Assembly (NCBI GenBank): GCA_964598225.1
Contig: CAZRBG010000014.1
Span: 30,259-94,258 of the forward strand
Source of the DNA: SG8-4 sp964598225
Lineage (GTDB): Bacteria > Planctomycetota > Phycisphaerae > Sedimentisphaerales > Anaerobacaceae
Reading direction: 5' to 3'
DNA length: 64,000 bases
Part shown: positions 52,603-61,519 of the stretch, one piece after another
Layout: each line of letters begins with the position of its first letter
Position numbering within the stretch: the first letter of the stretch is position 1
Notes under the pieces: generated by a model
What the model saw: the letters and a program-made list of their open reading frames with translations, nothing else
Database searches by the model: none
What the model was told of the DNA's origin: nothing
Made by a program: the position numbers and the translations under genes

Positions 52603-52903
52603 TTATTGCCAACACACACCACTTTGTCAATAAAAAATGAAAGATTTTAAAATTTTTCCCGGATTTCCAGCCGTAGTTGTAGAAAATACAAGAAAGGCTG
52701 GCAGACAAAAAATCCACCAGCTTTGTGTTGTTTATCTATTTCTTTTTCCCCTTGCTCTTTTCCTCCTTGCCGACATCCGACTGAGCGGCGTCGGAAACAA
52801 GGGCATCCTTCTCCTGTTCTGTGACGTATAATGCTCCCGGTTTTTTGGACCAGTGGATAAGGTAGTATGTCTGTGATATGGTAGCATCAGAAAGGAGGCT
52901 ACT
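52603..52903. other. Intergenic region with a possible coding remnant
   Basis: Mostly A+T-rich. On the minus strand, 52879 down to the stop at 52736 reads a protein-like tail (YYLIHWSKKPGALYVTEQEK, then a Lys/Glu-rich end KSKGKKK) with no start codon or ribosome-binding site of its own. It may be the 3' end of a truncated gene. AAAGGAGG at 52891-52898 would serve the short IS-like frame at 52904. Nothing else is supported. Confidence 0.3.
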
Positions 52904-52948
52904 GTGGCACAGCGACGGAAGCATAACGGGCAGTTCAAGACAGGTTGA
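52904..52948 (+). pseudogene. Possible 5' stub of an IS3-type orfA; holds right copy of 19-bp repeat
   Basis: GTG 52904, preceded by AAAGGAGG, reads VAQRRKHNGQFKTG and then stops. VAQRRKHNGQFK resembles the N-terminus of IS3-family OrfA proteins, which here end almost at once. The first 19 bases are identical to 43074-43092. It is either a transposon remnant or coincidental use of the repeat. Confidence 0.4.
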
Positions 52949-52984
52949 TCGGCCGTTAGGCTGTTCCGGGGAAATGCTGCCGTA

Positions 52985-53510
52985 TTAAGTAAGGGAAGTC
53001 TTTAAACCGATTACCTGTTGCTTAAGATCGAGGTGGTTATCCCAATTCATCAAGGAGAATAGAAGCTCATCAGTAAAGTAATATCCTCTTTCTGTTGTAT
53101 AATCTCCGTACGGATCGCGTCCATACGGTTTGGAAAAACCGGTTTGGCGGGACAAGACTTCGGCATCCGGGTAGGTTGCCACCGCGTTCTCCCAAGTAGC
53201 CCAATAGACCGAAAAAGCCTCAAATATTGTTGAACGAAAGGGGCCGTTGATAGCTTCGCCCAGAATCTGCGGCCAATAACTCCCCGCCTGCCGGTCATAC
53301 ATAATCAGGTTATTATTAACCAGCTTACCCGAGGTACGTGCCCAAAGTCGTGTTTAAGTCGTTAAAATCGGTAGAATAGCCTGCAACTACGCCCATCAGA
53401 GGACAATAGGTCAGAGATCCCGCCCTTCCGTTGAATTTCTGATTGACGATTTCATGCCAAGCTACCGAGCGGATGGTTCGGCCGGGTAATGGTTTATCCT
53501 CCTGTTGCAA
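52985..53510 (-). pseudogene. DUF3179-family protein, truncated and frameshifted
   Basis: Two minus-strand pieces join into one DUF3179 domain. The upstream piece (53510-53325) reads IRSVAWHEIVNQKFNGRAGS and LTYCPLMGVVAGYS. The downstream piece, in another frame from about 53333, continues TSGKLVNNNLIMYDRQAGSY, WPQILGEAINGP and GFSKPYGRDPYGDY. The order matches the family (WHEIVN, TYCPL, SGKL, MYDRQT), whose function is unknown. One frame change lies at about 53330-53340. The N-terminal third is missing and the remnant abuts the SDR gene end, so it was probably cut by a rearrangement. Confidence 0.78.
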
Positions 53511-54321
53511 AACCGGGATAGAGCGTCATGCCCCCGTCGGCAAAAATGGTCGTTCCATGGACATAGTCGGATTCATCCGAGGCCAGCCATACCACAACAG
53601 AGGCTATATCACGGGTATTGCCGATACGGTTGCACGGGATGAGTTCGAGCAGTTTTCTCTCGGCTTCGGGTGTAGACCAGGCATGTTCGTTGATCGGCGT
53701 TTTTATCGCACCCGGAGCGACGCTGTTTACCCTTATCTTGTACGGCGCCAGCTCCTGCGAGATCGATTTCATCAACATCATTATTCCGCCTTTTGACGCT
53801 GCGTAATTACAGTGGTTGCTCCAGGGGATGACCTCGTGCACCGAGCTTATGAAGATGATTTTGCCGGCGCTGGTGGAACGTTCGAGCCTTACACCGCGGC
53901 GTTTGAATTCTCTGGCGGCCTGTTGAGCGCACAAAAAATAGCCGGTCAGATTCACATCCAGCACTTTCCGCCAGGCATCCAGCGACATATCGAGGAAAGG
54001 AGCATCTTTTTGTATGCCCGCATTGTTGACCAGAATGTCAATTGTGCCGAACTGCTCACAAGTCTTTTCGAACATGGCCGTTACTTGGTCGGGGTCGCTT
54101 ACGTCTGCCTTGACTGCGACGGCATTAACACCGTTTTGCTTTATTTCCCCGACGGTCTTCTCAGCCTCGTCTTCGCCGGCGATATAGTTGACCGCGACAT
54201 TCGCTCCTTCGCTACCCAGAGCGACAGCGATGCCTTTGCCGATGCCGCTGTTCCCGCCGGTTACCAGAGCGGATTGCCCTGCCAGACGATTCATTTTCAA
54301 CAGCTTGCTTGTCTGTTCCAC
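53494..54321 (-). CDS. Short-chain dehydrogenase/reductase (glucose-1-dehydrogenase-like)
   Basis: 275 residues, a classical SDR. The cofactor motif is TGGNSGIGKGIAVALGSEGA, followed by NNAG in DILVNNAGIQKD, the catalytic Ser in IIFISSVHEVIPW and Tyr-x3-Lys in YAASKGG. PGAIKTPIN and the C-terminal GTTIFADGGMTLYPGF are as in glucose 1-dehydrogenases, but substrate calls within SDRs are weak. The GTG start at 54321 is preferred because GGGAGG lies a few bases upstream; the internal ATG at 54294 is an alternative. It follows the GH15-DUF547 gene after 24 bases on the same strand, probably in one operon. Confidence 0.9.
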   Translation of the reverse strand: MEQTSKLLKMNRLAGQSALVTGGNSGIGKGIAVALGSEGANVAVNYIAGEDEAEKTVGEIKQNGVNAVAVKADVSDPDQVTAMFEKTCEQFGTIDILVNNAGIQKDAPFLDMSLDAWRKVLDVNLTGYFLCAQQAAREFKRRGVRLERSTSAGKIIFISSVHEVIPWSNHCNYAASKGGIMMLMKSISQELAPYKIRVNSVAPGAIKTPINEHAWSTPEAERKLLELIPCNRIGNTRDIASVVVWLASDESDYVHGTTIFADGGMTLYPGFATGG

Positions 54322-54345
54322 AATAACCTCCCATGTCGTTATTTT

Positions 54346-57117
54346 CTAACCGAGGGTGCGATTGAGGTTCCAATCGTACCGATGGAACCTGATATTAAGC
54401 CCGCCCCTGTTTTCCCGGACGTATTGCTTGATATCCTCACGGGCATATTTCAAGATATTATCCAGTTGCTCCTTCTCGCTGCCGCCGAAATCTTCGGCGT
54501 ACCAGTCGAAAATCCTCGACAGATAGAGAGTCGAATGATTCTTATCCAGAGTCATGCCGCGGCGGTTCAAGAAGCTCTTGCCCGCCAGATCCAACTGCCT
54601 GTCGATTCTTTTCGGATCGTAAAATTCGATGGGCGGGCAGGAACTGGCCGCACATACGAGAGCAAAATGAATGCGAAAATCGAGCCTGTTCACACTCAGA
54701 CCTGCTCTGGGACCGGTCTCTTTGAATCTCTTTTCCGTTTTGCCCGGTTTGGGGCTGTTGGCTCTTAATATCCCGTGTTCGACATCATCCGCACTGAAGA
54801 AGAATCCGCCGATGTCGTAGCCGATACGGCTGAAAAACCTGCTGACCTGGCGGACGGACTTGTTCACGTTGTAGTGACATACGGCATGAATAACGAGAAT
54901 GTTGTAGATGTTTATCCAGAAGGCTTTCTTCTCTGCGTCGGTTTCAAGCGTGGATGGATCGAAGTACTTCAACTGCCCGGTGAGTTCGACATAACGCCGG
55001 AAGCTCTGCGATTTCTTCATGGCCCCGTAATCGACACGGCTTCGTTCGATATCGAAGAAAGCTCCCTGCAGCTCATTCAGCGATTTCTTGAGTTTTGCCG
55101 CTACATCACCAGTAACTTGTCGTTTTTCGGCAACCAAATGATTGAGCGTGACTCGAAAAGGGGCCTTTCTCCTGAAAAAGTCTATGATCCATTTGTAGTA
55201 GTGCTTCTTGCGTTTGTTGTGCAGGCTGGTGAGGGATACAGCCGCATTTATGAAGCCGATATGACTGAAGGCCTGCGGAAAATTCCCAAGCGGCCTCCCG
55301 TTTTTTGTATCGTATTCTTCCGCGAACAGGCCGAGGTGGTTGCCTGCTTCTGCGGTCTTTAAGAGCAGTCTTCTCGCCTGCTCTTGCCGCCCGGACCTGG
55401 CAAGCATCTCTATAAGCCAGAAATTGCACAGAATAAACGCTCCTTCCTCGCCCTGAAGTCCGTCGGCCGAATTATACCGAGCAAGAAAATCACCCCTCAT
55501 AAGCTCATTCTGGCACGCGGCAATCGTTCCCTGAATTCTCTTATCGTCAACAGACAGAAAATCCATCAGGCCGATGAGAAGGAGACTCGCATCCAACCGG
55601 CGGCTACCGAAATACTGGACTAAGCTGTTTATCTCTTCGACGTAACCTTTATCGAGGATCCGTTTTTTGATCTGCCGGCGAGCGTCCTGCCATCGTTGCA
55701 TCGGGGCCTCGAAGCCGTATCTTTTGGCGATCTTGATGCCCCGGTCTATTGCAACCCAGCACATAACCTTTGAATACACGAAATGCCGGTCGCCTGAGCG
55801 GACTTCCCATATACCGCTGTCTGGGTCAGCATAGTTTTCTATTGCCAGATCACAAATGTCTCTGAAGAAAGGCCACAAGTCTTCGTCGATTCTTCCGGCA
55901 TAGTCTGAAAGCCTCAAAGCGCTGTCCATCACTTCGCCGTAAATATCCCATTGGTTCTGCTTATAAGCTTCGTTGCCTATTCGCACCGGCCGCGAATCTT
56001 CATATCCTTCCAGATGATCGAGTGTTTTTTCCGTAATGTCGCTTTCGCCTTCGAGCGAATACATTATCTGGAGCTTACGGCCGCCGTACCGCCTGTATGT
56101 TTCGTGAAGAAAATGAATGAATCTTTCCACTTCTTTAATGTGGCCGAGCGAGAAAAAAGCTTTGAGAGTTAACGAGGCGTCTCGCAGCCAGGTGAACCTG
56201 TAATCCCAGTTTCTTTCGGCGCCGATTGCCTCGGGCAGAGAAGTGGTAGCTGCCGCGGCGATGGCCCCGGTCGGCTCGAACGTAAGAAGTTTTAACACCA
56301 GCAAAGACCTGCACGCCATAGCGGCATACTCGCCGAGATTATCAATTTTATCTCCGACGGATTCATTAAGCCATTGACGCCAGTAATCTGTGACCAGTTC
56401 GATCTGGCTTTCCACTGATCCTTGCGGCGGCTCGCGGTCGTACGAAAAACTAAGAGCGGCCTGCTGGCCTTCTTTTAGTGTGAGATTTCCGAGAAGACCA
56501 TTCGATTTTCGCGACCAGTCTATTTTTACGCCGCTGGAATTGAGTATAAACCGGTGGTCTTGCGATTCTACGAAAATTTTGCTTCCTTCGAATTTAATTT
56601 CAGGCTCCGTTCGCGCATAATCGGGACGCGGGTCGAAAACCAGCTCAAAATCCATCGAGCCCGATACCAGCCGAAGCAGCCTGTTTATACTGTGATGTTT
56701 TTCGTTTTCCCGCTGGTTCTCGAACGCAGGCATAAAATCCACCAGCTCTGCGCGGCCGGTCTTAGTCTCAAAATCTATTTTCAGAATATTGGTGTTTGTG
56801 ACGTATTGCTGCGAGCTCTCGAATTCGGCATCCGGAGCTATGCCGAACCTTCCACCTTTCCTGTCGTCGAGCAGCGCCGCGAACACCGTCGGAGAATCTA
56901 TATGCGGCATGGCGCAGTAGTCTATGGAACCGTCGCCGGATACAAGCGCAACCGAGTGCATGTCACCAATAAGCCCGTAACTGCCGATGTTCTTATACAC
57001 AGTAAAATTCCGCAAATTCTTTACATCAACGGACAAATTAAAAATAGCAATCATTAACCGCTGTGAATACACAGCCTTTGACAGTAAAAGAAAAAAATTC
57101 ATGCTTTCAATAAGCAA
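54346..57117 (-). CDS. GH15 glucoamylase/trehalase-type enzyme fused to a C-terminal DUF547 domain
   Basis: 923 residues if started at TTG 57117, where GAGGAAAGG is suitably placed; ATG 57102 and ATG 57054 are alternatives, the last beginning just before the conserved VYKNIGSYGLIGDMHSVALV. Residues about 40-640 are a bacterial GH15 enzyme: SGDGSIDYCAMPHIDSPTVF, the catalytic region GAERNWDYRFTWLRDASLTL, NQWDIYGEVMDSALRL, and the second carboxylate in GEEGAFILCNFWLIEML. After a basic linker (about 650-670) comes a DUF547 domain (VDYGAMKKSQSF, KAFWINIYNILVIHAV, RIHFALVCAASSCPPIEFYD, SRIFDWYAEDFGG, HRYDWNLNRTLG). I do not know this domain pair from characterised proteins. There is no signal peptide. 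It is head-to-head with a stand-alone DUF547 gene. Confidence 0.87.
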   Translation of the reverse strand: MLIESMNFFLLLSKAVYSQRLMIAIFNLSVDVKNLRNFTVYKNIGSYGLIGDMHSVALVSGDGSIDYCAMPHIDSPTVFAALLDDRKGGRFGIAPDAEFESSQQYVTNTNILKIDFETKTGRAELVDFMPAFENQRENEKHHSINRLLRLVSGSMDFELVFDPRPDYARTEPEIKFEGSKIFVESQDHRFILNSSGVKIDWSRKSNGLLGNLTLKEGQQAALSFSYDREPPQGSVESQIELVTDYWRQWLNESVGDKIDNLGEYAAMACRSLLVLKLLTFEPTGAIAAAATTSLPEAIGAERNWDYRFTWLRDASLTLKAFFSLGHIKEVERFIHFLHETYRRYGGRKLQIMYSLEGESDITEKTLDHLEGYEDSRPVRIGNEAYKQNQWDIYGEVMDSALRLSDYAGRIDEDLWPFFRDICDLAIENYADPDSGIWEVRSGDRHFVYSKVMCWVAIDRGIKIAKRYGFEAPMQRWQDARRQIKKRILDKGYVEEINSLVQYFGSRRLDASLLLIGLMDFLSVDDKRIQGTIAACQNELMRGDFLARYNSADGLQGEEGAFILCNFWLIEMLARSGRQEQARRLLLKTAEAGNHLGLFAEEYDTKNGRPLGNFPQAFSHIGFINAAVSLTSLHNKRKKHYYKWIIDFFRRKAPFRVTLNHLVAEKRQVTGDVAAKLKKSLNELQGAFFDIERSRVDYGAMKKSQSFRRYVELTGQLKYFDPSTLETDAEKKAFWINIYNILVIHAVCHYNVNKSVRQVSRFFSRIGYDIGGFFFSADDVEHGILRANSPKPGKTEKRFKETGPRAGLSVNRLDFRIHFALVCAASSCPPIEFYDPKRIDRQLDLAGKSFLNRRGMTLDKNHSTLYLSRIFDWYAEDFGGSEKEQLDNILKYAREDIKQYVRENRGGLNIRFHRYDWNLNRTLG

Positions 57118-57246
57118 TTCCCTTTCCTCGATTAAGAGATTTCCCTATTGCTTGGAAACAGAATAATCTAAAACATATTAGGAATTCTCGGAGTATAACT
57201 TTACGTAAACGCCGCGGATGTTCGCGAATTGACATGGAGACTTTAA

Positions 57247-58137
57247 GTGACTCGTATAGGATCAAAGACCATGAAATGCATAAATGGAACCTGGGCATTG
57301 ATAGTTGTAGTTGTTTTGCTTTTTTGTTGTCCCTCCAAATCTATACCGCAGGAAACGACCGCTCCGGGTGCTTTCGATTACAGTGACTATGCGGACGTTT
57401 TGAAAACATTCGTCAACGACAAAGGCATGGTTGACTACAAGGGCCTGAAAAGTAATTCCAAAAAGCTCTATTCGTTTGCAAATGATTTGTCCCGTTTGGA
57501 ATCCGAGAGATACGAGAGCTGGACAAAAAAACAAAAAATCGCCTTCTGGCTCAACGCTTACAACGGATTGACGCTGAAGGTCATTATCGAAAACTACCCC
57601 ATAAAGTCCTCCTGGACCAAATCTCTGATCTACCCCAAGAACAGCATTCGTCAGATTGACGGCGTCTGGGACGAAATCACCCATGACGTGAGGGGCAGGA
57701 AAATGACCCTCGAACACATAGAACATGAGATACTGCGAAAGGATTTTAACGAGCCCCGGATTCACATGGCCCTCGTCTGTGCGGCTATGGGCTGTCCACC
57801 GCTTATGCGAGAACCTTATATCGGTCCCAAGCTTGACAGTCAGTTCGATCAGCAGGCCAGAATATTTCTGAGCAATCCGAAAAAATTCAAAATCGTGCAA
57901 AGCAAGAACAGTGTTTATCTGTCGTCGATATTCAAATGGTTCGCCGAAGATTTCGTCGAAAAATACGGTGACAAAGGAAAGATTAACGGAAAGAGCAAGG
58001 AAAAATCAGCGATTATCCACTTTGTCGCACAGTATCTTTCTGCCGATGAGCGAAAGTATCTTCTAAGCGATACATACCGTGTGAAATATCTTGATTACGA
58101 CTGGTCGCTAAACGAACAGAAAGCAGATGGTAAATAG
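57247..58137 (+). CDS. Secreted DUF547 protein
   Basis: 296 residues from GTG 57247, preferred because GGAG sits seven bases upstream; ATG 57271 is the alternative and starts closer to the signal peptide. A hydrophobic leader (TWALIVVVVLLFCCPSKS) suggests export. The DUF547 domain is complete: DYADVLKTFVNDKGMVDYKG, KIAFWLNAYNGLTLKVI, HMALVCAAMGCPPLMREPY, YLSSIFKWFAEDF and KYLDYDWSLNEQ. The conserved Cys-Pro-Pro and Trp-Leu-Asn-Ala-Tyr segments match the copy at the C-terminus of the divergent GH15 gene. The function of DUF547 is not established. The surrounding DNA is visibly A+T-richer than the TCA region. Confidence 0.9.
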   Translation: MTRIGSKTMKCINGTWALIVVVVLLFCCPSKSIPQETTAPGAFDYSDYADVLKTFVNDKGMVDYKGLKSNSKKLYSFANDLSRLESERYESWTKKQKIAFWLNAYNGLTLKVIIENYPIKSSWTKSLIYPKNSIRQIDGVWDEITHDVRGRKMTLEHIEHEILRKDFNEPRIHMALVCAAMGCPPLMREPYIGPKLDSQFDQQARIFLSNPKKFKIVQSKNSVYLSSIFKWFAEDFVEKYGDKGKINGKSKEKSAIIHFVAQYLSADERKYLLSDTYRVKYLDYDWSLNEQKADGK

Positions 58138-58232
58138 AAAGTAATCGTCAAGAGAAAAAACTCCATCGCCACATTTATACCACGGACGAAAAAAAAGTCA
58201 GTTAATACCTGAAGGCAAGACCCGAAACTGAA

Positions 58233-58874
58233 ATGACAAAAAGTAAATGGATAGATATTTCAGTGCCTATTAAGAGCGGTATGGTCCATTGGCCGGGGGA
58301 TCCGCCGGTTTCTATAACCCGGGAGAAAGACATATCCAAGGGAGACCAGGCTAACGTCTCCAAACTCTCTCTGGGAGCCCACACAGGAACACATATGGAT
58401 GCTCCGCGCCATTTTTTCAAAAGAGGAAAAAGTCTGCATGAACTTCCGATGGAAGCCGTCATCGGGCCGGGGCGCGTCATTTCTATTCATGACGAAGAGT
58501 CTGTGAAAGTCGCTGAATTGAAAAAGCATCGTATCCGCAAAGGAGAACGTATTCTCTTCAAAACGGCAAATTCCTCCCGCGTCTGGAACACCGGGAAGTT
58601 CATAAAGAACTTTGTATATATCTCACCGGAAGCAGCGGTATTTCTAAGTGAGAAACAGATACGTTCTGTCGGTATCGATTATCTCTCGGTGGGCGGTTTC
58701 TACGCAAACGGAAAGGACATTCACAGGTCTCTTCTGGGTGCGGGAATCTGGGTCATCGAAGGGCTGAATTTAGCAAATGTAGCCGAAGGCCGGTACGATT
58801 TGATTTGTCTGCCGATAAAAATAATGGATATCGACGGGGCGCCGGCTCGCGCGGTGATCAGGACCCGTTCGTAA
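58233..58874 (+). CDS. Cyclase-family hydrolase (kynurenine-formamidase-like)
   Basis: 213 residues, Pfam Cyclase fold. The metal-binding motif HTGTHMDAPRHF is present at about residues 50-61, preceded by WIDISVPIKSGMVHWPGDPP and followed by SVGIDYLSVGG and the C-terminal VIEGLNLANVAEGRYDLICL, then PIKIMDIDGAPARAVI. Members hydrolyse N-formylkynurenine, cyclic amides or isatin, so the substrate is open. No tryptophan-degradation gene is near. It is followed after 21 bases by gnd on the same strand, though the two have no evident biochemical link. Confidence 0.88.
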   Translation: MTKSKWIDISVPIKSGMVHWPGDPPVSITREKDISKGDQANVSKLSLGAHTGTHMDAPRHFFKRGKSLHELPMEAVIGPGRVISIHDEESVKVAELKKHRIRKGERILFKTANSSRVWNTGKFIKNFVYISPEAAVFLSEKQIRSVGIDYLSVGGFYANGKDIHRSLLGAGIWVIEGLNLANVAEGRYDLICLPIKIMDIDGAPARAVIRTRS

Positions 58875-58895
58875 AATGATAAAGGAGAATCAGTT

Positions 58896-59873
58896 ATGGC
58901 AGAGAAAATGGAATTCGGAGTCATCGGATTAGGCCGCATGGGCGGTGATCTCGGGCTACAAGCTGTGGAAAAAGGAATAAGAGTAGTAGGATATGACAAA
59001 GGCGAGGTCAACGACGAATACAAAAACTCAGAAATAGAGATAATCGACACCGCGGGCAAACTGAAGGAAGAACTCGAAACGCCGAGGATTGTTTTTATAT
59101 ACGTGCCCGCAGGCAACGCAGTCGATTCCGTGATCGAAAACCTGTCCAACATTCTGGACCGGGGCGACGTTGTCGTCGATGGAGGTAATTCCTACTGGGG
59201 CGATTCCATCCGCAGGGCAAAACAACTCGAGGAAACAGGCATATTATTCGTAGATTGCGGCACGAGCGGAGGGGTCCAGGGTGCACGTTACGGCGCCTGT
59301 TTTATGGCCGGAGGAGAGCCGCAGGCAATAGAACATGTTGAGCCGATACTCACGAAGCTGGCCGTGGAAAACGGCTATGTGCACGCCGGTCCCGTGGGCG
59401 CCGGTCACTTCACAAAGCTGGTGCACAACGGCATAGAATTCGGCATGTTGCAGGCTATAGCCGAAGGCATCGATCTGCTCACCCGGTACCACGAAGATCT
59501 CGATATTTCAAATATACTCCGGTGCTGGAATCACGGATCGGTGATAAGATCGTGGCTGACTGAGTTGATGGAGCAGCAATATAACAAGCAGGATGGAATG
59601 GAAAGCATCCCCGGTTTCGTGGAAGACACGGGAGAGGTCAACTGGCTCGTTTCCGATGCCATGAAACTGGAAGCGGATATCCCGGTAATCGCGCAGTCCG
59701 TGATGCAGCTCTTTGCATCGCGCGATAACAAGAAAACCTGGGCCAGGGCAATTGCCATGATGCGTCACGGCTTCGGCGAACATCCCTTCGGATCCGATGA
59801 AGCGACCGCCCGTGAACGGCGCGAAGGCAGAATCGGAGATTTTCCCGCCGCCGTGGCCGCGGAAGGACACTGA
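58896..59873 (+). CDS. gnd: 6-phosphogluconate dehydrogenase, decarboxylating (short, GndA/NAD-type)
   Basis: 325 residues, the short form rather than the about 470-residue enzyme of E. coli. It would convert 6-phosphogluconate to ribulose 5-phosphate and CO2. The N-terminal Rossmann motif GVIGLGRMGGDLGLQAVEKG is followed by DGGNSYWGDSIRRAKQLEE, the catalytic FVDCGTSGGVQGARYGACFM and the Lys/His segment GPVGAGHFTKLVHNGIEFGM. The C-terminal helical part has ARAIAMMRHGFGEHPFGSDE. Short forms are often NAD-dependent; that is inferred. AAAGGAG precedes the ATG with good spacing. Confidence 0.93.
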   Translation: MAEKMEFGVIGLGRMGGDLGLQAVEKGIRVVGYDKGEVNDEYKNSEIEIIDTAGKLKEELETPRIVFIYVPAGNAVDSVIENLSNILDRGDVVVDGGNSYWGDSIRRAKQLEETGILFVDCGTSGGVQGARYGACFMAGGEPQAIEHVEPILTKLAVENGYVHAGPVGAGHFTKLVHNGIEFGMLQAIAEGIDLLTRYHEDLDISNILRCWNHGSVIRSWLTELMEQQYNKQDGMESIPGFVEDTGEVNWLVSDAMKLEADIPVIAQSVMQLFASRDNKKTWARAIAMMRHGFGEHPFGSDEATARERREGRIGDFPAAVAAEGH

Positions 59874-59983
59874 CAATATTTTGGGGCTAAGCTCACTTTG
59901 TAATCCCGGCGAACAATAGTACAATAGATTCTCGTGCGCTTGAAAAAAAACGTCATATCGAGAACCTGAATGAAAGGAGCATT

Positions 59984-61507
59984 ATGGAGGCACAGTACGG
60001 CGAGGTACAGCCGGCCGATAAATACAACGAAGAGTTAGTCTCCAACGTGCATCCGCCCGACTGGTCCAATCCGGAGCCGGCCGGCGTGTACAATCTGGTG
60101 GTCATAGGTGCCGGGACGGCGGGACTGGTGACAGCCATGGGGGCGGCGGGTCTGGGGGCGAAGGTTGCCATTGTGGAGCGCCATCTATTAGGAGGAGATT
60201 GCCTGAATGTGGGGTGTGTTCCCAGCAAGACCTTGATTCGTTCGGCTGAAGCGGCGGGCGATATCGCAAGAGCGAATGAACTCGGCATTCGTATACCTGA
60301 GAATATGCAAATTGATTTCGCCGCGGTAATGGAGCGCCTGCGCCGCTTACGAACCGAGATAAGCGTCCACGATTCCGCCAGGCGCCTGAGCGAGAACGGC
60401 GTCGATGTATTTTTCGGTGCGGGACGTTTCGCCGGTCAGGACGTACTGGAAGTAGCGGGGAAAAAACTGAAGTTCAAAAAAGCGGTCATTGCAACAGGAG
60501 CCCGGCCCCGCGTGCCGAACATACCGGGCTTGCAGGAGGCGAGTTTCCTGACCAATGAAACGGTGTTTTCGCTGACGCAGAGGCCCCAGCGTTTGGCGGT
60601 GGTCGGCGGCGGACCGATCGGCTGTGAGATGGCGCAGGCCTTTGCCAGGCTCGGCAGCGAGGTAACAATCATTCAGGACAAAGCTCATCTGCTGCCGCGG
60701 GAAGACAGAGATGCTGCTGAAGTAGTCGAACGGGCGTTGGAAGCAGACCAGGTGAAGATTATTCTGAATACTTCACTGGATAAAGTAGATCACGATGGGC
60801 GTCAAAGAAAGCTGCACATTAAAGGCGAGCAAGGATCGATGGAGATAATCACGGACGAGATACTATTAGGCGTCGGGCGAGCGCCCAACGTCGAAGATTT
60901 GAACCTTGAGGCCGCAGGGGTCGAATACGATAAGCGCACCGGCGTACATGTAAATGATAATCTGCAGACCGGCAATCGCAACATATATGCAGCCGGTGAC
61001 ATCTGCCTTCGATATAAGTTTACTCACGTTGCGGATGCGACGGCCCGCATAGTTATTCAAAATGCTTTGTTCTTCGGAAGGAAGAAATTCAGCTCTCTTA
61101 CTATTCCCTGGTGCACCTACACTAAGCCTGAGATTGCACACACGGGGATGTATGAAAACGAGGCGAGGGAAAAAGGGTTTGATGTGCAGACATTCAGCCG
61201 TTCTTTCGAGGATATAGACCGCGCCGTGACCGACAGCCAAACAAACGGCCTCATAAAAGTACACGTAAAAAAGGGTACGGATACCATCCTGGGGGCAACA
61301 ATAGTTGCTCACAATGCGGGCGACATGCTAAATGAAGTTACTCTTGCTGTTAATGCAAGCCTGGGTTTGAAAAAAATATCTTCAGTTATACATCCTTATC
61401 CCACACAAGCCGAGGCAATAAAAAAGATCGCCGATGACTACAACCGTACCCGGCTTTCCGGGACAATGAAAAAATGGTTTTCGAGGTATTTAAGCTGGAG
61501 AAGATAA
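59984..61507 (+). CDS. MerA-like pyridine nucleotide-disulfide oxidoreductase
   Basis: 507 residues. An N-terminal extension of about 35 residues precedes the FAD fold (YNLVVIGAGTAGLVTAMGAAG). The redox cysteines are Cys73 and Cys78 in GGDCLNVGCVPSKTLIR. The NAD fold is LAVVGGGPIGCEMAQAFARL, and the FAD-binding AAGDICLRYKFTHVADATAR follows. The C-terminal HPYPTQAEAIKKIADDYNRT carries the dimer-interface His region. Mercuric reductases proper end in a Cys pair and often start with a HMA domain; this one ends SRYLSWRR without cysteines, so mercury reduction is unlikely. It starts 110 bases after gnd with AAAGGAG, and a TVP38/TMEM64 gene follows after 12 bases, a pairing often seen for this group. 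Confidence 0.88.
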   Translation: MEAQYGEVQPADKYNEELVSNVHPPDWSNPEPAGVYNLVVIGAGTAGLVTAMGAAGLGAKVAIVERHLLGGDCLNVGCVPSKTLIRSAEAAGDIARANELGIRIPENMQIDFAAVMERLRRLRTEISVHDSARRLSENGVDVFFGAGRFAGQDVLEVAGKKLKFKKAVIATGARPRVPNIPGLQEASFLTNETVFSLTQRPQRLAVVGGGPIGCEMAQAFARLGSEVTIIQDKAHLLPREDRDAAEVVERALEADQVKIILNTSLDKVDHDGRQRKLHIKGEQGSMEIITDEILLGVGRAPNVEDLNLEAAGVEYDKRTGVHVNDNLQTGNRNIYAAGDICLRYKFTHVADATARIVIQNALFFGRKKFSSLTIPWCTYTKPEIAHTGMYENEAREKGFDVQTFSRSFEDIDRAVTDSQTNGLIKVHVKKGTDTILGATIVAHNAGDMLNEVTLAVNASLGLKKISSVIHPYPTQAEAIKKIADDYNRTRLSGTMKKWFSRYLSWRR

Positions 61508-61519
61508 GGCGACGAGACT

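Noticed and set aside
52637..52831. 64-residue + frame with hydrophobic stretch
   Set aside because: No ribosome-binding site, A+T-rich low-complexity sequence, no similarity recognised.
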